Of a stretch of DNA of 22,816 nucleotides, positions 1 to 6,053 are shown one piece after another. Both the position numbers and the translations under genes were made by a program. Each line of letters opens with the position of its first letter. Position 1 is the stretch's first letter. The notes under the pieces were generated by a model. The model made no database searches. It had not been told where the DNA came from and saw only the letters and a list, made by a program, of their open reading frames with translations. The DNA is from a virus. The stretch is from the IMG/VR virus record IMGVR_UViG_3300030329_002746, positions 1-22,816 of that record; one strand, 5' to 3'.

Positions 1-127
1 AGCCAGCCAGTGACCCCTGACCCCACGGGTAACTGAACAGGACATGGCCTAACGGATCAGCATAATACTGGCTTATGTCCGTAGCGAGCTGGTCATCAAG
101 GTGGAGGGCGTTAGACGATTGGCTCAT
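1..127 (-). CDS. Terminase large subunit, N-terminal part (runs off the left edge)
   Basis: The frame opens with ATG at 127 and stays open to the window edge, giving 42 residues. They include the stretch YYADPLGHVLFSYPWG, which resembles the region before the ATPase domain at the N-terminus of phage terminase large subunits. The full protein would be the ATP-driven motor and nuclease that packages DNA into the prohead. The ATPase and nuclease motifs lie outside the window. Its start overlaps the upstream zinc-knuckle gene by 17 bases, and no clear Shine-Dalgarno site precedes it, so translation is probably coupled. Finding it at the end of an operon that carries a terminase small subunit-like gene supports the call. 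The start codon is the least certain part. Confidence 0.68.
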   Translation of the reverse strand, partial: MSQSSNALHLDDQLATDISQYYADPLGHVLFSYPWGQGSLAG

Positions 128-338
128 AACTATGATGCGTATTGTGTGCCGTTGGATGAAGACCGTCGCAGGCAGACGCCGGGTGGTGAGGGTCAACGCT
201 GTTCACAGTCTCCTTAGCACCGCACCGCTTACAGATTTGCATAGACCCGGACCCCGGAGCAGGCGGCCCCCACTCGTGAGCTGTCGGTGTCTGACTAGAC
301 GGATGCCCTGCCGCTGCGTACAGATCGCGTTGCGACAT
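111..338 (-). CDS. Small zinc-knuckle-like protein of unknown function
   Basis: A 75-residue frame starts with ATG at 338, four bases after the stop of the lysine-rich gene, and ends inside the start of the terminase large subunit gene. The second half has a CKRC pair followed by a third cysteine (ASACDGLHP), with several histidines after it, as in small phage zinc-binding proteins. The first half is rich in Ser, Pro and Gly and gives no fold clue. An internal ATG at 242 (MQICKRC) could be the true start, leaving a 43-residue knuckle. I see no strong ribosome binding site for either start. The position in the packaging operon suggests a structural or packaging accessory role, but this is only inferred. 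Confidence 0.5.
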   Translation of the reverse strand: MSQRDLYAAAGHPSSQTPTAHEWGPPAPGSGSMQICKRCGAKETVNSVDPHHPASACDGLHPTAHNTHHSYEPIV

Positions 339-342
339 GCCG

Positions 343-441
343 CTAGTACCCACCACGCCGCTTAGACGACGCTGCCTTAGCACCTGCCTTCTTCGGCGCT
401 GGTTTCTTTTTAACACTGGTCATCTTCTTAGGCTTCTTCAT
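343..441 (-). CDS. 32-residue lysine/arginine-rich basic protein
   Basis: This short gene starts at 441 with an ATGA overlap on the stop of the terminase small subunit gene, the usual sign of coupled translation. The product begins MKKPKKMTSVKKKPAPKK and ends SSKRRGGY. About 13 of 32 residues are Lys or Arg, with Ala, Pro and Ser between them. Such tails and small proteins bind DNA or RNA without a fold. It sits between the small and large terminase genes, so a DNA-condensing or packaging accessory role is plausible but unproven. It falls below the usual gene-caller length limit. The start overlap is the main reason for accepting it. Confidence 0.55.
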   Translation of the reverse strand: MKKPKKMTSVKKKPAPKKAGAKAASSKRRGGY

Positions 442-1274
442 TTCACACTCCCATCTGCCTCTTCCAAAGCAAGCAACGTCTCGCGCAAGTCGGCAGGATC
501 ACGACAGGTTCTCAGTCTCACAACATTGTCGCGCCCTTCTTTCAAGCGCTCCTCCAGTTGCGTTACGTTGACGTTCAGGTTCTCCGACTTGGACGCTGGT
601 ATCAGATCCCCTAGTTTCGCTTTCGCCATAATCGCGTTTGTCATAGCGTTGGGTTGGTCAGTCTCTTTCGCCAGAGCCTGAGCTTCTTCCAGCTCATGTA
701 TCAGCTTCTCCACTGTCAATCCTATCTGCTCAACTGCAGGCTTCCTTAACTCTGCAATCCTTAGTGCGATCTTAGTATCCGCCACGAGTTTGGCACTGTT
801 CACATGGATGCTGTTCGCCTGCATCTTGGATGCGTCATATGCCTCGCGATAAGCATCACTCTGATTAACGCCACTCGCCACGAGCTGAGCAAACTTCTCC
901 TGCTTCGGTGTCAGTGCCTTTGTCTTTACCTCTTCATCATCCAAGCGTTTCGTCCCCGGTTTCAATCCGCCTGCGCCTCCGACATTCTGGTTTGTTAAAT
1001 TCTCAAGACCAAACTTTTCAATGGTCACCTTCTCCTCGGCGTAGGCTTCCTTCTGTGTCTCGTGCCAAGACAGGACGACAGCCTGTGGTTTAAAACCAGC
1101 AGCCTCTATCTCTTCAAACCTCTTAACCTTAGCAGGGTTCTTCCGAGCATCAATCGGCGCTCTCTTGAAATGCTGGAAGCGACGTGCAGATGATCCCTTA
1201 CCAATATAAAAGGGACCGAAGGTGTCTGGCCTTGGGTCTAGGATCGCATACACATAATGTTTTTTGTCACTCAT
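438..1274 (-). CDS. Terminase small subunit-like protein with N-terminal GIY-YIG nuclease domain
   Basis: The product has 278 residues. Residues 1-100 look like a GIY-YIG nuclease of the COG3680 type: YVYAILDPR near residue 7, FYIGKG near 22-27, an arginine near 31, a conserved glutamate near 80 and a closing LTNQNVGG near 93-100. After an acidic linker, residues 121-185 (LTPKQEKFAQLVASGVNQSDAYREAYD and on) resemble the helix-turn-helix part of Terminase_2 small subunits, which bind the packaging site. The C-terminus is helical and charged. ATG at 1274 is preferred over the longer frame to 1310 because it overlaps the upstream stop by 8 bases (ATGAGTGA). The terminase large subunit follows two small genes later. 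The fusion could nick or cut DNA at the packaging site, or act on competing DNA; neither is shown here. Confidence 0.75.
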   Translation of the reverse strand: MSDKKHYVYAILDPRPDTFGPFYIGKGSSARRFQHFKRAPIDARKNPAKVKRFEEIEAAGFKPQAVVLSWHETQKEAYAEEKVTIEKFGLENLTNQNVGGAGGLKPGTKRLDDEEVKTKALTPKQEKFAQLVASGVNQSDAYREAYDASKMQANSIHVNSAKLVADTKIALRIAELRKPAVEQIGLTVEKLIHELEEAQALAKETDQPNAMTNAIMAKAKLGDLIPASKSENLNVNVTQLEERLKEGRDNVVRLRTCRDPADLRETLLALEEADGSVK

Positions 1275-1602
1275 TTTTTGACAATAGCCCAGCTTTACCA
1301 AAAAGGTCAACTAAGGTCTCCTCCTCCAGCACATAGATACGTCGATGCCGATCCTGTTTCAGAACAAGCATGTCGTTCACGTCATCCTGATCCAATGCGT
1401 CGTATAAAAATTTGAACCCGCTCTTCTTTCGCTTGGCCTCCACCACATAAGGGCCGAGCTTGATGTCCCCCGCAAGATCGTCAGAGTAATGCTTATAAGC
1501 TCCGCTGGATAACACCCGTTGAACTTCGGCCCCTTGCTCTTTCCAAAACTGGGTGCAAGACCTCTCCAGTTCGTATCCCCGCTTTCGATTTCTGTTCGTC
1601 AA
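1267..1602 (-). CDS. Hjc-like PD-(D/E)XK nuclease (putative Holliday junction resolvase)
   Basis: The product has 111 residues, close to archaeal Hjc-type resolvases and small phage PD-(D/E)XK nucleases. The N-terminal RGYELE supplies the helix glutamate near residue 12. AGDIKL supplies the metal-binding aspartate near residue 46, and VVEAKRK supplies the ExK pair near 54-56. Together these form the expected catalytic core. It would cut branched DNA made during replication and recombination before packaging. The start is TTG at 1602, with AGGAG seven bases upstream and no good ATG nearby. The gene ends inside the next one by 8 bases, so the two are probably translated together. The exact substrate cannot be told from sequence. 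Confidence 0.7.
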   Translation of the reverse strand: MTNRNRKRGYELERSCTQFWKEQGAEVQRVLSSGAYKHYSDDLAGDIKLGPYVVEAKRKKSGFKFLYDALDQDDVNDMLVLKQDRHRRIYVLEEETLVDLFGKAGLLSKNE

Positions 1603-1618
1603 TTGTCGTCTCCTTTCT

Positions 1619-1669
1619 AACGCCCCTTGGGGCTGGTAGCCCCAAGCGTTCCAGCCCCCTTTAGGGGGA
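1619..1669 (-). promoter_or_regulatory. Two adjacent GC-rich stem-loops upstream of the resolvase-like gene
   Basis: The first hairpin has a 9-base-pair stem, CTTGGGGCT (1626-1634) with AGCCCCAAG (1638-1646) around a 3-base loop, and can be extended by AACG/CGTT (1619-1622 with 1647-1650). The second pairs CCCCC with GGGGG (1656-1669). Neither is followed by a U-run in the leftward transcript, so they are poor classical terminators. They sit between the helicase gene and a gene with a strong Shine-Dalgarno site and a TTG start, so RNA processing or stabilisation is more likely. Confidence 0.5.
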
Positions 1670-1838
1670 GCAGATCAAGCAGATAGATAACCCATTGAAA
1701 TCATTATGCAAATCCTACCTTCTGCCTATCTGCTGCTCTATCTGCCTAAGCAGATTGTAACCCATTGATATACATACATAATATGCCAAGCAGATCAATG
1801 ATCTGCCCATCATCTGCTGACCTGAAATACCCATCTGC
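1670..1838. repeat. Cluster of nine GCAGAT/ATCTGC repeats (candidate origin or control site)
   Basis: GCAGAT occurs at 1670, 1680, 1750 and 1790, and its complement ATCTGC at 1728, 1740, 1801, 1812 and 1833. Two pairs form perfect inverted repeats: ATCTGC-CTAA-GCAGAT (1740-1755) and GCAGATCA-A-TGATCTGC (1790-1806). TAACCCATTGA is repeated directly at 1688-1698 and 1758-1768. The stretch 1756-1789 is AT-rich. Most of the cluster is non-coding; the last copies lie in the final codons of the helicase gene. Iterons with an AT-rich stretch beside a replicative helicase gene fit a replication origin. A repressor site or packaging signal is also possible. Confidence 0.55.
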
Positions 1839-3969
1839 CTTTGCTCTTTTTTCTCTCGTTCAGGACAAGGCGAACCTGCCCATCCTCGGTGTCTATCGTC
1901 TCGCCAAACATACCAAGCAACTCCTGCTTGTGGCTCTCCTGCAGCTTGGACGCATCGGTCAACCATAAGGGGCTGCCCTTAAGCACCCTATGCACCTCAG
2001 CCACCTCGAAGCTACCCTCGCCCAAGCATCCGATAATCTGCAACGCCAGCTCTACCGCTCGCTCAATGTCAGCGTTCTCATAGAGCAGAGAGTTTCCAGC
2101 TTCATGCTCTGTCGATAACCTAGACACACCAATCTCATATCCCTCTGGCAATTCCTCTCCAACCAGCTCATAAACAATAGGCTCAGTCGGTTTGCCCTCA
2201 CGAATTTTCCCCGTGTCCAGCACCACCCAGCGCGACAGCTCACTGCTCAGATACTTCTCCTTCCACTCCTTCCTGCGCTGCCTCTCCCTCGGCATCCAGT
2301 TCGCGAGCGTGAAGCCACAGTCCAGCGCCGAATAGATCGCACCACTGCCACGCCATGCGGAAGCGTCACCGCGATACCAGTCATTGTCCTTTGTTCGATC
2401 CTTCGGCGTGTGGTGAGCGTGCAGCACCGCCGACCCCGTCAGCGAAGTGATATGCAGAAACGCCTTCGTCAGCATGGCTGCAGACGTCGCACTGTTCTCG
2501 TCCATCGCATCCGATAGCGTGACGTAGGGATCGAAGATGATAAGCTGCGCTTCGATGCGCTTGGCCTGAGCGACGATACGGGCAATGTTCTCCGCATCCA
2601 ATTCAGGATTGGAAATCTCGTTCAATGCCACCAGCCTGAACGTCCCCTCCGTCTTCGGCCTGACCGAGATCACTTCTCCGTCTTTAACTCCGTAGTGCTG
2701 CGCTGCCGCCTTGATCCTGCGCTGGATGTCTTGGCAGTGTTCCTCGTTCGCGACCCAAAGTACGCTGGTACGTTTGCATGGCGGCAAGCCAAGTGGCTCA
2801 GTATCTCCAGAACTAATCGCCGCACAGAGTGCCGCCAACCATCTTGTCTTTCCGACATTCGATGTCCCTCCTAAACTGGAGATGCCGCCCTGTGGCAGCA
2901 TCCCTTCAATCAACCATTCAATATCAGGCAGTCGCTTCTCTCGCAGCTCACCTACTGTAAAAGTTTCAAACTCTTCTTGCGGGTCACTCTCTTCTATCGC
3001 CTCAGCAAGCGCCCGAATTCTTTCGGGACGTGTCTCCTGCTGAGGCCCAATGGGGCGGCGGAGTAATGCCTCCTCATTGACGAAGCTCTCTCCGTCGCCG
3101 AGGATCAGCTCCTGCTCGTGATCCGTCAGCCAATTCTCTGGCGAATGTTTTTCTACCGCACTCTCGACTAAGTCAGGTATCTTTGAGTTGCGATCCAGCC
3201 AATCGTGATGCCTCTTATGAGAAGGGTCTGACGCCACGCTCTCCTGCATGATAGCCTGCAGTACCTCCATCTGTTGCTGCTTGTCCAGATACACTCCGTC
3301 CTCGTCGCGTCTAGTCGGAAGCCTGTAACTGAGGCTACGCAGCGCTGGGTATAAGTCACTGGCATCTAGTATCGATTGAATGAGTTCCTCGTCAGTGGCC
3401 TGATTCCAGCTCGACAGCGTCACCGTCCTCCCGTCGCGCTCTATCGAGTTGAGCAGCTCGACAGGAAACTCCTTGATCGAAGCCGTACTTTCCTCGACGT
3501 AGTTTCCAGTAGGGGGCCAGCAAACATATCCGCCCTGCCCTTTTATATCGACGCCGTTCCTGAGCTGAGCAGGCAACCTACGCAGCGGGTTGTACTTGTA
3601 CAAAAAATGTAACCCGCCTGAGCGGGTTCGATGGATGCGGGTCTCGCCTAAAGTTTTTCTGTTGGCCTCAAGCCACGCCTCCACTTCCTCGCCCTTATAA
3701 AGATCAGCGTCCACGCAGACCAAGCCGCTCGGCTCGCCCATCGGCACGGCAATCTCCCGCGCTCTCGGATGGCTGAACAACTTTTTAATTTGCTTGGGAT
3801 CGCGTGTCGCGATCTTGTATCCGCCCTCGCCCTTGCCTACGCCTAACTCTGCGTTAGACCAGACGGGGAGTTTATCGGCTGTCGGAAAAACTGGATAGTG
3901 CTTGGCTACCTTCAACGCAGCCTTGATAAGCAAAGCGTTTTTTGGTATCTCTTCTTTTGTCGATGGCAT
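1810..3969 (-). CDS. Bifunctional primase-polymerase / RepA-like replicative helicase
   Basis: The product has 719 residues. The N-terminal 200 or so resemble an archaeo-eukaryotic-type primase-polymerase: PVFPTADKLPVW near the start, the metal-binding pair in VCVDADLY near residue 85, and GGLHFLYKY near 118. The C-terminal half is a RecA/RepA-type hexameric helicase (AAA_25-like), with Walker A GGTSNVGKT near 369, Walker B LIIFDPYV near 477, and HAHHTPKD near 515. It should prime and unwind DNA at the fork. The frame extends to a GTG at 4011, but ATG at 3969 has GGAG six bases before it, in a context (ATGGAGAAAGTAATG) like the shared start module of the rightward genes. It is transcribed away from the polymerase and other replication genes. 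Confidence 0.85.
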   Translation of the reverse strand: MPSTKEEIPKNALLIKAALKVAKHYPVFPTADKLPVWSNAELGVGKGEGGYKIATRDPKQIKKLFSHPRAREIAVPMGEPSGLVCVDADLYKGEEVEAWLEANRKTLGETRIHRTRSGGLHFLYKYNPLRRLPAQLRNGVDIKGQGGYVCWPPTGNYVEESTASIKEFPVELLNSIERDGRTVTLSSWNQATDEELIQSILDASDLYPALRSLSYRLPTRRDEDGVYLDKQQQMEVLQAIMQESVASDPSHKRHHDWLDRNSKIPDLVESAVEKHSPENWLTDHEQELILGDGESFVNEEALLRRPIGPQQETRPERIRALAEAIEESDPQEEFETFTVGELREKRLPDIEWLIEGMLPQGGISSLGGTSNVGKTRWLAALCAAISSGDTEPLGLPPCKRTSVLWVANEEHCQDIQRRIKAAAQHYGVKDGEVISVRPKTEGTFRLVALNEISNPELDAENIARIVAQAKRIEAQLIIFDPYVTLSDAMDENSATSAAMLTKAFLHITSLTGSAVLHAHHTPKDRTKDNDWYRGDASAWRGSGAIYSALDCGFTLANWMPRERQRRKEWKEKYLSSELSRWVVLDTGKIREGKPTEPIVYELVGEELPEGYEIGVSRLSTEHEAGNSLLYENADIERAVELALQIIGCLGEGSFEVAEVHRVLKGSPLWLTDASKLQESHKQELLGMFGETIDTEDGQVRLVLNERKKSKGRWVFQVSR
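3308..3317 (+). repeat. CGTCTAGTCG copy within the helicase gene
   Basis: First of five exact copies (plus strand reading). It lies inside the coding sequence, where the minus-strand frame reads T-R-R with a rare AGA codon. A related copy with one mismatch is at 292-301. Confidence 0.5.
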
Positions 3970-4032
3970 TACTTTCTCCATTCCTGATGTTATCGATAGT
4001 CGGGGCAGCACACCCCGCGACCTTGAAAAACT

Positions 4033-4067
4033 AGAGGCCGAATTGAGGACATTACTCTTCGGCCTCT
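4033..4067. other. Ten-base-pair inverted repeat in the divergent control region
   Basis: AGAGGCCGAA (4033-4042) pairs perfectly with TTCGGCCTCT (4058-4067) around a 15-base spacer. Read leftward, the repeat is followed by AGTTTTTC, a short T-run, so it could attenuate transcription entering the helicase gene. Read rightward it is followed by AATTTTG. A smaller GC hairpin, CGGGG/CCCCG, lies at 4001-4017. The repeat overlaps a weak leftward promoter, so it may instead be a protein site. It is on the only non-coding stretch between the two divergent transcription units. Confidence 0.5.
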
Positions 4068-4078
4068 AATTTTGTCAA
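4049..4078 (-). promoter_or_regulatory. Weak candidate leftward promoter for the helicase-packaging operon
   Basis: On the minus strand TTGACA lies at 4078-4073 and TAATGT at 4054-4049, 18 bases apart. The -35 match is perfect but the -10 is weak. It is the only sigma70-like site I can propose upstream of the helicase gene, and it overlaps the large inverted repeat. Confidence 0.35.
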
Positions 4079-4104
4079 GATTACCCCTAAAAAATAATTT
4101 CGAT

Positions 4105-4149
4105 GTAAGTCACTTTTTGTTTGTTGTCAGTGCCTGATTAGTGTATAAA
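4105..4149 (+). promoter_or_regulatory. Candidate early promoter P1 with two operator-like palindromes
   Basis: TTGTTG (4121-4126) and TATAAA (4144-4149) are 17 bases apart, giving a sigma70-like promoter for the first rightward gene. Two copies of the 11-base element T[AC]AG-N3-CT[GT]A lie here: TAAGTCACTTT at 4106-4116 (one mismatch), just upstream of the -35, and TCAGTGCCTGA at 4127-4137, in the spacer. Their centres are 21 bases apart, two helical turns, so two bound dimers would face the same side of the DNA. Confidence 0.55.
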
Positions 4150-4176
4150 ATTAGATATCAACAAATGGAGGTCACT

Positions 4177-4371
4177 ATGAAAAAATTCACAGACGATGAC
4201 AGAACTAATACCCGTGGGATGAAAGTGCGGATGCTGGATATGGCTGCGTCTTGGCGTCGGATGGCAGTTTTCGCCGTGATTGACGGGAACGAGCGCAATT
4301 TCAAGCGTTGTATTGGTCGCGCCCGTCAATATGTCGCTAGCGCGAAATACCACAATCAGCCCTTGCCATAA
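4177..4371 (+). CDS. Small basic early protein of unknown function
   Basis: The product has 64 residues, is rich in Arg and Lys, and begins MKKFTDDDRTN. The middle part (MLDMAASWRRMAVFAVIDGN) could form an amphipathic helix. I recognise no family. It is the first gene after promoter P1, the place where phages usually put fast-acting proteins against the host or early regulators. ATG at 4177 is chosen because GGAGG lies five bases before it within the shared ATGGAGGTCAC module. The in-frame ATG four codons earlier belongs to that module and would have no Shine-Dalgarno site of its own. Confidence 0.65.
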   Translation: MKKFTDDDRTNTRGMKVRMLDMAASWRRMAVFAVIDGNERNFKRCIGRARQYVASAKYHNQPLP

Positions 4372-4395
4372 AGAAGAGAGCTTAACGCTCCCGTT

Positions 4396-4421
4396 GCCCC
4401 GGTCCGAAAGGATGGCGGGGC
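4396..4421 (+). promoter_or_regulatory. Intergenic stem-loop with GAAA loop
   Basis: GCCCCG (4396-4401) pairs with CGGGGC (4416-4421). Inside, GTCC and GGAT can pair around a GAAA tetraloop, leaving a two-base bulge. Only TTT follows, so it is a weak terminator at best. It lies between two genes that both carry the shared start module, and may mark an RNA cleavage or stability site. Confidence 0.45.
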
Positions 4422-4453
4422 TTTCGGGGTAGGAAAAACAAATGGAGGTCACT

Positions 4454-4774
4454 ATGAAAAGTTCTTGGATAGAATTTAAGTACACCGAAGATCGCAAGCA
4501 CGTCGATCTGGTCAACCCAAACATTGCTGCTCGCTGGGAAGTTCAACCAAGCGGCCTGACGCTGGTAGAATACTCGGACGAATTTTCATCAGCTTTCGAT
4601 GTCGTCCGGGCATCCGCCAAAATTAGCTTGGAGGCCGCTCGCTGGCATCGCAGCCAGCAGCGTCGTCAGCAGCAGCTCCGCGAATTGGCGGACGAGCTGC
4701 AGGCCGAGCGCGAAGAGGAAGAGGCAATCGAAGACGAGCGCCGTCACAACGCCAGCGTAAGCTGGCCTAGCTAA
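4454..4774 (+). CDS. Unknown early protein with acidic and Gln/Arg-rich coiled-coil tail
   Basis: The product has 106 residues. The first 55 look like a small mixed fold with alternating hydrophobic and charged residues (HVDLVNPNIAARWEV, LTLVEYSDEF). From about residue 60 onward the chain is a long charged helix, with HRSQQRRQQQLRELADEL followed by a glutamate run, probably coiled coil. I recognise no family. The start at 4454 has GGAGG five bases upstream in the shared module. It is followed after 10 bases by the protease-like gene, whose start is a variant of the same module, so the two are probably made from one message. Confidence 0.65.
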   Translation: MKSSWIEFKYTEDRKHVDLVNPNIAARWEVQPSGLTLVEYSDEFSSAFDVVRASAKISLEAARWHRSQQRRQQQLRELADELQAEREEEEAIEDERRHNASVSWPS

Positions 4775-4784
4775 GGAGGTCAAC

Positions 4785-5543
4785 ATGGCTAAACTTAAAC
4801 TGCGTGCCGTCGATCACGGCAAGGACAAGAACCGCTACTGTGGTCCGTCCGTAATCTCGGCGGTCACCAAGCTGACAAGCGGAGAGGCTGCTCGCCTCAT
4901 CCGCAAGCAGAGCGGCAAGCGTTCCGTCAAAGGGACAAGCACTTCCAATATTCGCCGCGCACTCGAAGCGTGCAACATTCATATGAACTTTGTTCGCTCG
5001 CCTGAAGGTACACGCTACGGCAGAAGCGACGGCATTACCTTGGCCCGTTGGCTGAAGCTGACCACCCGTAGCAGAGGCAGCAAAATTTTCTTGATCGTTG
5101 CCGGGCATCACTGGCAGCTCGTCAGCGGACGACGCTACGTTTGCGGATTGACTGAAGACATTGTTTCGATCCGCGACAAGAAAGTTAAGCGGAGAGCGAG
5201 AGTGGCTGAAGTCTATGAGCTGACGTCGGACAACGTCACGCTTCCATCCCTCGACGTGTCGAAGCCGAAGCCCAAGGCAAGCTCCACTCGCTACCAGTGC
5301 AAGAAGATCGTCAAACAGTACCCGCAATTCGATTTCAGGATTGAGGCTGAGAACTACAGCGGCGAGCCTGATGGTTGGTCTTGGTGGGTGCAGATGAGTG
5401 ACGAGCTTGAAGACAAAGCAGTGGCGCTGGAGCATGAGTTACACGATTGTCATAGTTGTTACTGCTGGGATGAAGTATTAGACAGGCTCCAAAGAATGGT
5501 AGAGTTTGGTAAACAGTACAAAAGGAATGACCACCCGGAATGA
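4785..5543 (+). CDS. Putative papain-like (C39-type) cysteine protease
   Basis: The product has 252 residues. NRYCGPSVISAVT near residues 17-29 places a cysteine at the start of a helix, as in papain-fold and C39-type proteases. GHHWQLVSGRRYVCG near 108-122 supplies the expected histidine in a strand context; the following DIVSIRDKK could carry the third polar residue. The C-terminal 90 residues are a separate acidic, aromatic and cysteine-containing region (HDCHSCYCWDE) of unknown role. The start at 4785 has AAGGAGG six bases before it. An early cysteine protease could process phage proteins or attack host ones. A related transferase or deubiquitinase-like activity cannot be excluded, since only the Cys/His pattern is visible. 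Confidence 0.55.
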   Translation: MAKLKLRAVDHGKDKNRYCGPSVISAVTKLTSGEAARLIRKQSGKRSVKGTSTSNIRRALEACNIHMNFVRSPEGTRYGRSDGITLARWLKLTTRSRGSKIFLIVAGHHWQLVSGRRYVCGLTEDIVSIRDKKVKRRARVAEVYELTSDNVTLPSLDVSKPKPKASSTRYQCKKIVKQYPQFDFRIEAENYSGEPDGWSWWVQMSDELEDKAVALEHELHDCHSCYCWDEVLDRLQRMVEFGKQYKRNDHPE

Positions 5544-5599
5544 GCCGGGTGGCATGGGCGGGGGGTTTTCATCTGATTGGTCTTGGGTTGGCCCCCCGC
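5531..5599 (+). terminator. Two stem-loops ending the first early transcription unit
   Basis: CCACCCGG (5531-5538) pairs with CCGGGTGG (5545-5552) around a 6-base loop that contains the stop codon of the protease-like gene. Next, GCGGGGGG (5558-5565) pairs with CCCCCCGC (5592-5599) around a 26-base loop. Neither has a long U-run, though TTTT starts the second loop. Promoter P2 follows at once, so a terminator or processing site here makes sense. Confidence 0.5.
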
Positions 5600-5617
5600 T
5601 CCTCCCAAAATTTATAA

Positions 5618-5646
5618 TTGACAATAAGTGCCTGACGGGTGTAAAA
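5618..5646 (+). promoter_or_regulatory. Candidate promoter P2 with operator-like palindrome
   Basis: A perfect TTGACA (5618-5623) is followed after 16 or 17 bases by TGTAAA or GTAAAA (5640-5646). The spacer carries TAAGTGCCTGA (5625-5635), a full match to the element T[AC]AG-N3-CT[GT]A. The sequence from AGTGCCTGA through GGTGT to the -10 resembles that of P1, so the two promoters probably share control. Confidence 0.55.
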
Positions 5647-5683
5647 CATAAGTTCTTAAACGACGCAACAAATGGAGGTCACA

Positions 5684-5977
5684 ATGCGTATCAAAAATAA
5701 AGTCGATCAGTTTCTCAACGTCTCAGCCGAGATCAAGCAGCTCCAGAAAAAGCAGAAGGAGCTTCGCGAGTTTCTCCTTGAAGCAATGGACGATCACGAC
5801 GTGACGTTCCTCGCAGGCAAAAATGGCGAGGGTGTCGTCAAGGCAGAGAGCATTCGCTGGACGCTCGACACCAAGGCCGTCCGCGAAGAGATGGGCGACG
5901 TCTGGGCAGACCAGCGTTCCAACATGACGCCAGTCGTTTCCCTTCGGGTTTCGACGGGCATCAAGCAGGCAGCCTAA
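5684..5977 (+). CDS. Unknown phage protein with N-terminal coiled coil
   Basis: The product has 97 residues. Residues 5-40 form a charged helix with heptad spacing (VSAEIKQLQKKQKELREFLL), likely coiled coil. The rest looks like a small beta-rich unit with a VRE/VWA helix and the conserved-looking end MTPVVSLRVSTGIK. Similar helix-plus-strand small proteins are common in phage early regions, but I cannot name a function. It is the first gene after promoter P2, and its start at 5684 lies in the shared module, preceded by CGACGCAACAA, which also precedes the gene at 14044. Confidence 0.65.
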   Translation: MRIKNKVDQFLNVSAEIKQLQKKQKELREFLLEAMDDHDVTFLAGKNGEGVVKAESIRWTLDTKAVREEMGDVWADQRSNMTPVVSLRVSTGIKQAA

Positions 5978-5990
5978 AGACTACTGATGA

Positions 5991-6025
5991 GGCGGGGTGG
6001 TGTCCCGCCGAAACCCCTCCGGGGG
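5991..6025 (+). promoter_or_regulatory. Tandem intergenic hairpins before the ArdC-like gene
   Basis: GGCGGG (5991-5996) pairs with CCCGCC (6004-6009). ACCCC (6012-6016) pairs with GGGGT (6021-6025) around a TCCG loop, which closes as the very stable C(UNCG)G tetraloop in RNA. No U-run follows. They may protect the 3' end of the upstream message or set a cleavage point before the next start module at 6042. Confidence 0.5.
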
Positions 6026-6053
6026 TCTAGTCAACCAAACAATGGAGGTCACA

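Noticed and set aside
75-365. A rightward frame of 96 codons at the left edge
   Set aside because: It is antisense to the terminase start and the zinc-knuckle gene, whose overlaps and motifs are far more convincing, and it gives a basic, low-complexity protein.
438-1274. GIY-YIG part as a free-standing homing endonuclease inserted by an intron
   Set aside because: The frame continues without break into the terminase-like half, and there is no intron structure in view.
1670-1838. CRISPR array
   Set aside because: The repeats are six bases long with irregular spacing and both orientations, unlike CRISPR repeats.
1715-1966. Possible small genes on either strand within the GCAGAT cluster
   Set aside because: They run through the repeats and the end of the helicase gene and have no ribosome site or recognisable protein.
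4442-4456. The first ATG of each start module as the true start (adding MEVT)
   Set aside because: The Shine-Dalgarno core lies between the two ATGs, so it can serve only the second; the first has no ribosome site.
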